Assembly (NCBI GenBank): GCA_009780445.1
Contig: WRAA01000022.1
Coordinates: 1-14,164 of the forward strand
Direction: 5' to 3'
Length of the DNA stretch: 14,164 nt
DNA from: Defluviitaleaceae bacterium
Lineage (GTDB): Bacteria; Bacillota; Clostridia; Lachnospirales; WRAA01
The position numbers were made by a program, and so were the translations under genes. The notes beneath the pieces were generated by a model. That model was not told the DNA's origin. It was given only the letters and a program-made list of their open reading frames with translations, and did no database searches. Shown in pieces: positions 6,904-13,344 of the stretch. Numbering within the stretch: the stretch's first letter is position 1; the number at the start of each line of letters is the position of its first letter.

Positions 6904-8706
6904 TTATCTTCCGCGGAGCTTGTAGAACGAGACCATGTTCTTCAGAACTCTGGCCTGATCCGCAACTTCCTTCGAAACCGTGGAGCAGTCCTGCGACGCC
7001 CGCGAATTATCCTGTAAGACGTTGGACATGCTGTCCACGGCCTGCAACAGCTGTTCCAGCGAGCTGCTCTGCTCTTCGGAAACATTGGAGATATGGCCGA
7101 TCATCTCCGAAACCTGCGACACGTCCTCCACGATCTTGGCGAGGGATTCCTCCACGTCCTCCACGTTCTTGAGTCCGCTGTCAACCTTGTTGATCGAGTC
7201 CTCGATAAGAGCCGTGGTATCCTTCACGGCCGTATGGCTACGGGATGCCAGCGTGCGCACTTCGTCAGCCACAACGGCGAAGCTCTTGCCGTGTTCCCCC
7301 GCTCTTGCGGCTTCCACCGACGCGTTGAGGGCAAGCAAGTTTGTCTGGAAAGCTATGTCCTCGATAACGCGGATAACCTTGGAAATGTTCGAGCTGGATT
7401 CCTTGATGCGTTCCATCGCCACAAGCATAAGGCGCATGTCCTTGTCGCCAGCGCGTGCGTAATCGTCGGACTCCTTCGAGAGCCTTGCCGCGTTTTCCGC
7501 GCTCTTGCTGCTGAGCGTGGCGTTTGCGGACATCTGCTCCATGCTTGCGTGAAGCTCTTCCACTGTGGAAGCCTGTATGCTGGTGCTGTTTGCCAGCGAA
7601 GCCGAGTTTTCCTCCAAAATATCGGAGGAGATGTCCAGCTTGTCGGCCATGGCGTTTATCTCTGTCATGGAATTGTTGAGCGACTCCAGGATGGTGCCGA
7701 TAGCCTCGCGTATGGGCGCGTAGATGATCTTGTCGTGGCCTGTTACCGTAAGGTCTCCCTGCGCTATGGACTTGAGTATTTCGGCAATGTCGTTGATAGT
7801 CTTTTCGGATCTTGCGTTTGTTACGTTACAGCTGTTGCGCAAGTTTTCGAACACGCCCTGGAACTTGTCGTCCAGCGGCGAGAAGTCGCCCTGCGACATT
7901 ATCAGCACGTTGTGTTCGATCTTCGAGAGAGGTTCGTTGATATTGCGGATGAATTCGTTCATGCGCCTGAACATAAGCTTGAATTCGCCCGTGGCGTTGC
8001 CCTCGTCCACAGTCACGTTGAAGTTGCCCCTGGACGCGTTTTCCGCAAGCATGTTTATCTCGTCAACAACATGCTGCAAGTTTTCGCGCATATCGTTCAT
8101 AACCTCATTCGCCCATGCCCAGTTCTCTTCATACTTGCGAACCTGCACGTCAAAGTTGCCGTTGCCGAACTCCTTCAGAACCCTAAGGATCTCAACGGTG
8201 TCGTCAACGTAGAGGAATGTCATCTCGTTGATCTCTTTGACGATGTTGGCGAAGTTGCCTGTGTACTTGCTTTCGTCTATGCGCACGTTATAGTGGCCGA
8301 GCTTGTGCTCTTCCGCCATATATTTAAGATCCTGGATGAGCATCGAGTAGGTTCCGGCAAGCTTTCCGAAGGACATATAGATCCTGCCCACGGAGTCCGG
8401 CTCGTTTTCCTTGCGCGTTCGAAACACAAGTTCGCCGTTTGAGAACGCCTGGATGCTTGAATCTAGCCTGTTCAGCGCGCGCTGCAACATCCGCGTTACG
8501 CCGAAGTATATCAGCGGCCCGTTCACCACGGCGGAGATCAATGCCAAGAAAACAAGGTTCATAACGCGGCCGTCATTGTAGAAGATCAACGTTCCCGCTC
8601 CCACTATAACAACTACGTTAACAATCATCAGCATAAAGATTATGATCGTGATCCTCATGCTAAGCGACTTCCTCATAACATGTCTGCCGTTATTCACCGG
8701 CGCCAC
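6904..8706 (-). CDS. Methyl-accepting chemotaxis protein, cytoplasmic/poly-HAMP type
   Basis: This is a transmembrane chemoreceptor that signals to CheA/CheW. Two hydrophobic helices (about 18-42 and 49-70) are separated by only a handful of residues, so there is essentially no external sensor domain. After a HAMP-like segment (about 69-125), five related modules follow at about 131-162, 179-210, 221-252, 269-294 and 313-344. Each has a G-(N/H/D)-(F/Y/L)-x-V-like turn between helices, consistent with divergent tandem HAMP units. The coiled-coil signalling domain contains the tip IAFQTNLLALNASVEAARAG (451-470) and VVADEVRTLA. No C-terminal CheR-tethering pentapeptide is seen. The 600-aa reading starts with GTG at 8706. 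AAAAGGG lies too close to it and suits GTG at codon 4 (8697) better, and ATG at codon 11 is also possible. It follows the DUF512 gene by 5 bp. Confidence 0.95.
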   Translation of the reverse strand: MAPVNNGRHVMRKSLSMRITIIIFMLMIVNVVVIVGAGTLIFYNDGRVMNLVFLALISAVVNGPLIYFGVTRMLQRALNRLDSSIQAFSNGELVFRTRKENEPDSVGRIYMSFGKLAGTYSMLIQDLKYMAEEHKLGHYNVRIDESKYTGNFANIVKEINEMTFLYVDDTVEILRVLKEFGNGNFDVQVRKYEENWAWANEVMNDMRENLQHVVDEINMLAENASRGNFNVTVDEGNATGEFKLMFRRMNEFIRNINEPLSKIEHNVLIMSQGDFSPLDDKFQGVFENLRNSCNVTNARSEKTINDIAEILKSIAQGDLTVTGHDKIIYAPIREAIGTILESLNNSMTEINAMADKLDISSDILEENSASLANSTSIQASTVEELHASMEQMSANATLSSKSAENAARLSKESDDYARAGDKDMRLMLVAMERIKESSSNISKVIRVIEDIAFQTNLLALNASVEAARAGEHGKSFAVVADEVRTLASRSHTAVKDTTALIEDSINKVDSGLKNVEDVEESLAKIVEDVSQVSEMIGHISNVSEEQSSSLEQLLQAVDSMSNVLQDNSRASQDCSTVSKEVADQARVLKNMVSFYKLRGR

Positions 8707-8711
8707 CCCTT

Positions 8712-10016
8712 TTAAGATAATATAGCCTCAAGAAACGCTTGTCCTCTCGTTTCCACAATGCTTACAGTAACGGATAAGGATTCAGCAAGCTGCGCCGCCG
8801 TTGTCCCGTCCAGGAAGGTATCGGTGCCGCTTCTAAACATGTTCAAGGGCAGCAACACCCTCTCACCCAATTCTTCGCGCGAAAGCTCCGACAAACAGCT
8901 GGAAATATCCCCGCCTGTCAGAAGCCCCGACACCGTAATATCTTCCCCGAATATCCTATTATCAACGCAAATCGTGTTAATGTCAAGCCCAAATTTTTTA
9001 CAGGAAATGTCTGCCAAGCGTGAAATGGTACTGAATGCGGCCTTTCCCGTCACCACGCTCGTCCGCGCGGCCCGCATATTTGTTGCCCGGCGCGCGGCCA
9101 TTGCATCCCGGAATTCTTTGTCAAGCGCGGTCAGCATACCCACGCCGTTTTCTATCTGCGGGAAGTCCTCGTAATAATCATAGGCGGGCAGCCGCTCCTC
9201 CGCTTTCAGATAGAATTCGTCCGCCGCGTATACGAAGGACGTGCCGTGTTCCCGTTTAAACTCCGCGTTCCGGTCCCGCACCTGCTCGAGAACCCGCGCG
9301 GCGTCCTGCTTCGTGAAGGTTTGCAGGTACGGCAGGCCGGCTCGAAACTTCGTCAGCCCCACAGGCACCACCGACAGGCTGCGCGCCAAGGGCATATACG
9401 CCCCAAGAGCGCGTATCGTGTCGTCCATGTACGCCCCGTCGTTGATCCCCTTCATCAGCACGATCTGGAAGTTCATCTCGATACGCGCGTCGCGCAGAGC
9501 GTCCAGCCGCTTCGATATGTCCGCCGCTTTCGGGTTCAGCATGATGCGTGCGCGCAGGGCGGGATCCATGGCGTGTACCGATATGTTGATCGGCGAGAGA
9601 TGGTAGGACATCAGGCGGGCAAACTCCGCGTCGCTGATGTTCGTGAGAGTTACATAGTTGCCTTGCAGGAAGGACAGCCGAATGTCGTCGTCCTTGAAGT
9701 AGAGGCTTTCGCGCATACCCGGCGGCAGTTGGTCGATGAAGCAGAATATACACTTGTTGCTGCAGCGGGCGGGTTTGTCCATCAAGGCTGTTTCGAAGCA
9801 CAGACCCAGATCCTCGTCGGCGTACTTCTCCACTTCATAGATATAGGCTTGGCCGTCCGGCTTCTCGACACATACCTCCAGGCTCTCGCTGTCCATGATG
9901 TAGCGGTAGTCGAACACATCCTTTGGCATCACGCCGCCTATGCTCACTAGCTTGTCCCCCGGCTCTATGCCCAGCTCCTCCGCGATGCTGTCCGGTTCAA
10001 CGCCTGTGATCAACAT
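8712..10016 (-). CDS. DUF512 family PDZ / radical SAM-like Fe-S protein
   Basis: This 434-aa protein has three parts. An N-terminal PDZ-like domain (about 1-60; IAEELGIEPGDKLVSIGG) is followed by a cysteine motif, C-S-N-K-C-I-F-C (C85, C89, C92), of the CxxxCxxC type that holds the radical-SAM 4Fe-4S cluster. The rest is the DUF512 region. IVLMKGINDG and VSVVPVGLTKFR-like segments agree with the family. It is widespread in Clostridia and cyanobacteria, its reaction is not established to my knowledge, and it is often next to der, as here. I chose ATG at 10016; a GTG three codons upstream (10025) is in frame, and neither has a strong ribosome binding site. Its leader is almost entirely the palindromic element at 10035-10195, which could influence its expression. 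Confidence 0.93.
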   Translation of the reverse strand: MLITGVEPDSIAEELGIEPGDKLVSIGGVMPKDVFDYRYIMDSESLEVCVEKPDGQAYIYEVEKYADEDLGLCFETALMDKPARCSNKCIFCFIDQLPPGMRESLYFKDDDIRLSFLQGNYVTLTNISDAEFARLMSYHLSPINISVHAMDPALRARIMLNPKAADISKRLDALRDARIEMNFQIVLMKGINDGAYMDDTIRALGAYMPLARSLSVVPVGLTKFRAGLPYLQTFTKQDAARVLEQVRDRNAEFKREHGTSFVYAADEFYLKAEERLPAYDYYEDFPQIENGVGMLTALDKEFRDAMAARRATNMRAARTSVVTGKAAFSTISRLADISCKKFGLDINTICVDNRIFGEDITVSGLLTGGDISSCLSELSREELGERVLLPLNMFRSGTDTFLDGTTAAQLAESLSVTVSIVETRGQAFLEAILS

Positions 10017-10034
10017 TCGCCGCACCCCGTCTTT

Positions 10035-10195
10035 AGGGTCTGTGAGTAAATAAACTTCCCATCTTCCTTGTCTTTTTGCACGGTTGCTGCGTCAGCTCCT
10101 TCTGGCGAACCACAAAGGTTCGCGTCGTCGTCACTTCCTTGCATCCGCACAAAAATCCTGCGGAAGCTGTGGAAGTTTATTTACTCACAGACCCT
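10035..10195 (-). repeat. Palindromic element, copy 1 (pgeF / DUF512-gene junction)
   Basis: This 161-bp near-palindrome has perfect 25-bp terminal arms at 10035-10059 and 10171-10195. An imperfectly paired middle section follows (for example TTTTTGCACGG on one side against TTTTTGTGCGG on the other). The centre is a perfect 7-bp stem GCGAACC/GGTTCGC (10105-10111 and 10117-10123) with a 5-nt loop. The core is shared with the copies near 11786 and 13259. The outer arms are not the same sequence as theirs, except for a loose AGGGT-TGT start shared with copy 3. The upstream gene pgeF ends inside the outer arm, using its TAA as stop. No U-tract follows, so it is not a standard terminator. Confidence 0.93.
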
Positions 10196-10996
10196 TATCT
10201 CAATAAAGGCCGCCATCGCGCCGCGGTCGGTCGCGCCCATGCGGCGGTGCGAATAGAACAGATCCGCGCGGGTATACGTGCAAAGCCCCGAATCCTCGAT
10301 GTTCGACGGCTTTACGCCCGCGTTTTCCAAGCTTCGGCGGTTCACCTTCCACAGGTCTATCGTGAGCTTGTCGGCGTGTTGTATGGTGAATTCGGCGGAG
10401 AAGGGCAGCTCTGTGTGGAACCTCTCGGCCACATCAGCGTCCACCAGGAAGTATTCCGGCCCCACGCCGGGCCCGAGGCCGGCCAAGACATCCGCCGGAT
10501 CCGTGCCGAACTCGGCAGTCATACGCCGCAGGGTGACGGCGGCCACTTCGCGCAGGGTGCCCTTCCAGCCCGCGTGGGCAAGCCCCGCCGCCCGCCGCAC
10601 AGGATCCACAAGGAACACGGGTACGCAGTCCGCGTGGAATGTTTGCAGCACCACGTTCTCAACATTCGTGACGAATCCGTCGGTATCACGCACCGTGGTC
10701 GGGCGCGTAACGCCGTTTCCGCGATCCTGCGCCGTGGCGCGATGTACGTTTATTTCGTGGGACTGGTTCGAGAACACGGCGTTGTTCCAGTTAAAGCCCA
10801 CCGCCCTCGATATGCGGCGGTAGTTCTCCTGCACGTGTTCGCGCACGTCTCCCCTGCTAAGCCCCAGATTCAGCGAATCGAAACAGCCTTCGGACACACC
10901 GCCCACACGCGTGCTGAAGGCGTGGTTCACAAGGCCGGTGGCCGATATATTGTCGAAGGTAACATATTTCAGCCCGTTGCAGTCGTTAATCTTCAT
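10181..10996 (-). CDS. pgeF: PgeF / YfiH / LACC1 family multicopper-oxidoreductase-like protein
   Basis: This is the family once called polyphenol oxidase or laccase-domain proteins. Members act on purine nucleosides or correct peptidoglycan precursors in other bacteria. The 271-aa protein shows the conserved metal-site residues H80 (NQSHEINVH), H121 and C124 (FHADCVP) and H141 (AHAGWKG). GLGPGVGP (173-180) and a C-terminal CTYTRADLFYSHRR segment are also typical. I chose ATG at 10996 because GAGGAG (11011-11006) lies 9 nt upstream; the reading frame is open further upstream into yraN but has no better start. The last residues V-C-E and the stop are encoded by the end of palindromic element copy 1, so the natural C-terminus has probably been altered by about three residues. 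It follows yraN by 13 bp. Confidence 0.95.
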   Translation of the reverse strand: MKINDCNGLKYVTFDNISATGLVNHAFSTRVGGVSEGCFDSLNLGLSRGDVREHVQENYRRISRAVGFNWNNAVFSNQSHEINVHRATAQDRGNGVTRPTTVRDTDGFVTNVENVVLQTFHADCVPVFLVDPVRRAAGLAHAGWKGTLREVAAVTLRRMTAEFGTDPADVLAGLGPGVGPEYFLVDADVAERFHTELPFSAEFTIQHADKLTIDLWKVNRRSLENAGVKPSNIEDSGLCTYTRADLFYSHRRMGATDRGAMAAFIEIRVCE

Positions 10997-11005
10997 AGCT
11001 GATAT

Positions 11006-11011
11006 CTCCTC
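11006..11011 (-). promoter_or_regulatory. Ribosome binding site deciding the pgeF start
   Basis: GAGGAG on the minus strand ends 9 nt before the ATG at 10996 and overlaps the yraN stop codon (TGA at 11012-11010). It rules in favour of the ATG at 10996 over the upstream non-ATG codons of the same open frame, and suggests translational coupling from yraN. Confidence 0.8.
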
Positions 11012-11384
11012 AACACGCGTCAAACGCGTTGACGAAGTGTTCTATAGTATTTTCAAAGCCGCCGATGGTCACGCTTACGACATCATACCGTATGTCGCAG
11101 TCGCCGGCCACATGCTCTGATATGTAGGACAAACTGACCTTCACTATACGCGCCTGTTTCACGCGTTCGACAGCCTCGAAGCCTTCGCCGTAGGTTCCGC
11201 GCGATCTCGTCTTAACCTCGGTGAACACCAGGCAGCCGCAGGGCGCACGGCAGATTATGTCAACTTCACAACCCTCGCGGCGGTAGTTCCGCGCAAGCAC
11301 GCCGTAGCCGTTGGCCTCCAGATAACGCGCGGCTACTTCCTCGCCCATTCTGCCGAACTCCCGCCGGCCGTCCTTCGCGTTCAC
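11010..11384 (-). CDS. yraN: UPF0102 family protein YraN (predicted nuclease fold)
   Basis: This is a 124-aa protein of the UPF0102 family, which has a restriction-endonuclease-like fold and no settled function. Visible signature: G14-E15-E16 with A-A-R-Y-L, then NYRREGCEVDII (33-44), where E40 and D42 fit the acidic positions, and FTEVKTRS (54-61) with E56 and K58 as the E-x-K element. Family members usually read GE(I/L)D here; this one has GCEVD, a small shift. The start is a GTG at 11384 overlapping the previous stop by 4 bp (GTGA), with no ribosome binding site, so translation is probably coupled to the FlhB-like gene. Gene order rnhB - FlhB-like - yraN agrees with other Bacillota. Confidence 0.94.
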   Translation of the reverse strand: MNAKDGRREFGRMGEEVAARYLEANGYGVLARNYRREGCEVDIICRAPCGCLVFTEVKTRSRGTYGEGFEAVERVKQARIVKVSLSYISEHVAGDCDIRYDVVSVTIGGFENTIEHFVNAFDAC

Positions 11385-11689
11385 GAACGAAGCCGCTTAG
11401 CGGCCTGTTCTTCCAGCTTGTACCTATCCAAATTGCCGATGAACACCAGCACCTGCGCCACAACCTCGTACAGCTCCGGCGGGATGCTGCCGCCCACGTC
11501 CACCTTTGCCAGCTCGTCGGCCAAGGCGGCGTCCACGTGTGTGGGAATGTTAAACTCCCGCGCCTTGTCCAGGATCTTCTCGGCAAGATAACCGCGCCCG
11601 GCGGCTACGACCTTGGGCGCCTGTTCGGCGGGGTTGTACTGTAGGGCATAGGCCTGCTTGTGCGCGGTGGGTTTCTCACCGTCCTTCAT
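11381..11689 (-). CDS. Orphan FlhB C-terminal cytoplasmic domain protein (YlqH-like)
   Basis: This 102-aa soluble protein matches only the C-terminal cytoplasmic part of the flagellar/type III export switch protein FlhB. It has Q-A-Y-A-L-Q-Y near the N-terminus, APKVVAAGRG (24-33), KAREFNIPTHVD (42-53) and GGSIPPELYEVVAQVL (66-81). It lacks the four-helix membrane domain and the NPTH autocleavage motif; NPAEQAPK stands near the corresponding site. Stand-alone copies such as B. subtilis YlqH sit after rnhB, as here. Their role in flagellar export is suggested but not settled. I chose ATG at 11689 because AGGAG (11702-11698) lies 8 nt upstream; 21 further codons of the open frame lie inside palindromic element copy 2. 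The gene overlaps the element-extended rnhB by 14 bp and yraN by 4 bp. Confidence 0.9.
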   Translation of the reverse strand: MKDGEKPTAHKQAYALQYNPAEQAPKVVAAGRGYLAEKILDKAREFNIPTHVDAALADELAKVDVGGSIPPELYEVVAQVLVFIGNLDRYKLEEQAAKRLRS

Positions 11690-12476
11690 CCTGCTCACTC
11701 CTAATAGACCTCTTCCGAAACTGGACGACACCATCTTTGCGGCCAGTTTCACGCAATGCGTCGTCGCTTACTCCCAGCGAACCGCAAGGGTTCGCGGCGT
11801 CATCAGCTCCTAGCCTTGCGCGAAACTGATCCGCAAATCCGGTATCGTCCAGTTTCGGAAGAGGTCTAATGTTACTCAAAAACGTGCGCCGGTGAATGTC
11901 GCAGGCTCCGTGTTCCCTTATGGCCGCGACATGCTTTGGCGTGCCGTAGCCCTTGTGCGTCTCAAATTCGTAGGCCGGATAGACTTGGGCAAGCGTACAC
12001 ATAAGGCGGTCCCGCACCACCTTGGCCACGATGGACGCGGCCGCGATGCTCACGGAGAGCCGGTCCCCCTTGACGATCGCCCTCTGCTTCACGCCCAAGG
12101 CCGCAAAGGCCGCGCCGCCCACGGGATATCCGTCCACCAGCACGATCTCCGGCCTTAGCTTCATCTGCGAAACGGCCCGCGCCATGGCGGTGTGCGTCGC
12201 GTGTAAAATGCCCATCTCGTCGATCTCGCGGTGGCTGCACAGACCCACGCCCAGCGACAGCGCGTGTTCCCGGATTATCGCCGCCAGCTTCTCGCGCTTC
12301 TTGGGCGAAAGCTTCTTAGAGTCGTCCACGCCGTCAAGCGGCGCGCCCTTGCGCAGGATCACACAGCAAGCCAGCACCGGCCCCGCCAGCGGCCCGCGCC
12401 CAACCTCGTCCATACCCGCCACAAGCTCGTATCCCTGCGAGTATGCCTCATCTTCATAGTAGTGCATGTTCACCAT
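11676..12476 (-). CDS. rnhB: Ribonuclease HII with a palindromic-element-encoded C-terminal tail
   Basis: This enzyme cleaves the RNA strand of RNA/DNA hybrids and starts removal of misincorporated ribonucleotides. Catalytic residues are D23 and E24 (GMDEVGRG), D115 (LVDGY) and D138 (KGDRLSVSIAAAS). The domain is complete by HRRTFL (195-200), after which family members usually end within a few residues. Here the frame runs on to 266 aa. Residues from about 203 to 257 are read from palindromic element copy 2, including LGADDAANPCGSLG, and the last nine come from beyond it, overlapping the start of the FlhB-like gene. The ATG at 12476 follows GAGG by 8 nt and lies 5 bp after the pseudouridine synthase gene. 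The tail has no recognisable domain; it may be disordered and tolerated. The enzyme is probably active. Confidence 0.97.
   Translation of the reverse strand: MVNMHYYEDEAYSQGYELVAGMDEVGRGPLAGPVLACCVILRKGAPLDGVDDSKKLSPKKREKLAAIIREHALSLGVGLCSHREIDEMGILHATHTAMARAVSQMKLRPEIVLVDGYPVGGAAFAALGVKQRAIVKGDRLSVSIAAASIVAKVVRDRLMCTLAQVYPAYEFETHKGYGTPKHVAAIREHGACDIHRRTFLSNIRPLPKLDDTGFADQFRARLGADDAANPCGSLGVSDDALRETGRKDGVVQFRKRSIRSEQDEGR
11705..11868 (-). repeat. Palindromic element, copy 2 (inside the 3' end of rnhB)
   Basis: This 164-bp near-palindrome has 28-bp terminal arms at 11705-11732 and 11841-11868 with one mismatch, which is a G-U pair in the minus-strand RNA. Imperfectly paired middle arms share TTTGCGG, CAGTTTC and CGCAA. 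The apex is the stem GCGAACC/GGTTCGC (11777-11783 and 11789-11795) with loop gcaag. The flanking core sequence matches copies 1 and 3; the terminal arms do not. Its minus-strand reading is open throughout in the rnhB frame. Its downstream end abuts the AGGAG ribosome binding site of the FlhB-like gene. Confidence 0.93.
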
Positions 12477-12481
12477 CCAAA

Positions 12482-13168
12482 CTACCTCAGCGCGAACAGG
12501 TCAAACGGATATACGCCCTCCGGCAATGTCCTAAAGGCCATCTCCTGCCCATTGCGCGGGTGCTTCACAGACAGGCCGCACGACCACAGCGCGATGTTTT
12601 CGGTGTGCCGTCCGCGCTGTTTTGCGCCGTACTTCGCGTCGCCCCATATCGGCATACCGGCGTGCGCCAGCTGTACGCGCACCTGATGGTGCCGCCCCGT
12701 GCGCAGGTTCACGCGCAGAAGGTAGAGGGCTTCGCCGTCCCGGTCGTTAGCAGTGGCTTCATATGTATAGTCGAGAACCGCCGGCTTCGCGTCGGCCTCG
12801 TCCGTGTTGTCCGCCACGCGCGACATGTTGGTGCGCTCGTCCTTCACCAGCCTGTTGCGAAGCTCGGCCGAAGCGCGCGGGGGCGCGTCGGATCTGACCA
12901 CAGCCAGATATTCCTTGCCGAAGCCGCTGTGCGCGTGTGCCGAAAGCTTCGCCCCGGCGATCGGGTTACGCGCAAAGACCATCAGCCCGCCCACCGGCCG
13001 GTCCAGCCGATGCACCAGGCCGATGTATCCCCGCAGCTCCGCCGTAAGCACGCTCACCATGTCCTCCGCGCCCGTCTTGTCGGGCTGGCACGGCATACCG
13101 GGCGGCTTGCGCACCACGATCATATCGTCGTCTCTGTAGAGTATGTCAATTCCGTGTAATTCGCTCAT
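12482..13168 (-). CDS. RluA-family pseudouridine synthase
   Basis: This is an RNA pseudouridine synthase that isomerises uridine in rRNA or tRNA; the target cannot be told from the sequence. The protein is 228 aa. The N-terminus ILYRDDDMIVVRKPPGM is the usual RluA-family opening. The catalytic motif is HRLDR (53-57; D56) in HRLDRPVGGLMVFARN, with P-V-G-G where many RluA/C/D members have T-S-G-L. RTGRHHQVRVQLAHAG (156-171) and IWGDAKYG follow. No S4 domain is present, unlike RluC/RluD. The ATG at 13168 matches the family start; AAGGAG (13177-13172) is only 3 nt away, unusually close. The open frame continues 24 codons upstream, but those lie in palindromic element copy 3. The stop is 5 bp before rnhB. 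Confidence 0.94.
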   Translation of the reverse strand: MSELHGIDILYRDDDMIVVRKPPGMPCQPDKTGAEDMVSVLTAELRGYIGLVHRLDRPVGGLMVFARNPIAGAKLSAHAHSGFGKEYLAVVRSDAPPRASAELRNRLVKDERTNMSRVADNTDEADAKPAVLDYTYEATANDRDGEALYLLRVNLRTGRHHQVRVQLAHAGMPIWGDAKYGAKQRGRHTENIALWSCGLSVKHPRNGQEMAFRTLPEGVYPFDLFALR

Positions 13169-13171
13169 ATA

Positions 13172-13177
13172 CTCCTT
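13172..13177 (-). promoter_or_regulatory. Ribosome binding site of the RluA-family gene, overlapping the element end
   Basis: AAGGAG on the minus strand lies only 3 nt before the ATG at 13168, shorter than normal. Its first base coincides with the terminal base of palindromic element copy 3, so the element's outer stem, if formed in the mRNA, would sit directly against the ribosome binding site. Confidence 0.6.
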
Positions 13178-13344
13178 AGGGTGTGTTTGAAAACCCCATT
13201 TCGGCGCATTTTCGGCAAATTTTCCGCCGTGCGTCGTCATCTCCTCCTAGCGAACCACGAGGGTTCGCGTCGTCGTCGCTTCCTAATCCCGGCAAAAAAT
13301 TATGCTCGAAAATTCGCCGAAAGCGGGTTTTCAAACACGCCCTA
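13177..13344 (-). repeat. Palindromic element, copy 3 (fmt / RluA-family junction)
   Basis: This 168-bp near-palindrome has 20-bp terminal arms at 13177-13196 and 13325-13344 with one mismatch (a G-U pair only if the plus strand is transcribed). Imperfect middle arms share TTTCGGCG and TTTTCG. The apex is the stem GCGAACC/GGTTCGC (13250-13256 and 13262-13268) with loop acgag. The core has two near-direct repeats of GCGTCGTC on either side of the apical stem, as in the other copies. Its left end (in transcription order) provides the TAG stop of fmt; its right end touches the ribosome binding site of the next gene. Confidence 0.93.

Noticed and set aside
10010..10144. Possible 44-aa open frame within element copy 1 starting M-Q-G-S-D-D-D-A-N
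   Set aside because: It has the same origin as the peptide in copy 3, has no ribosome binding site, and the frame is not preserved relative to genes in the different copies.
10035..10195. Element copies as rho-independent terminators
   Set aside because: In either direction no U-run follows the hairpin, and the stems are far longer than usual terminators. Downstream genes also lack an obvious promoter of their own.
10181..11023. Longer pgeF reading starting at 11023
   Set aside because: It overlaps yraN by 14 bp without a ribosome binding site, whereas the ATG at 10996 has GAGGAG at 9 nt.
11703..11870. Element as a classical IS630/mariner-type MITE with TA target duplication
   Set aside because: TA dinucleotides are at or near the ends of the copies, but terminal repeats differ between copies and no consistent target duplication is visible. 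The idea cannot be excluded but is not supported.
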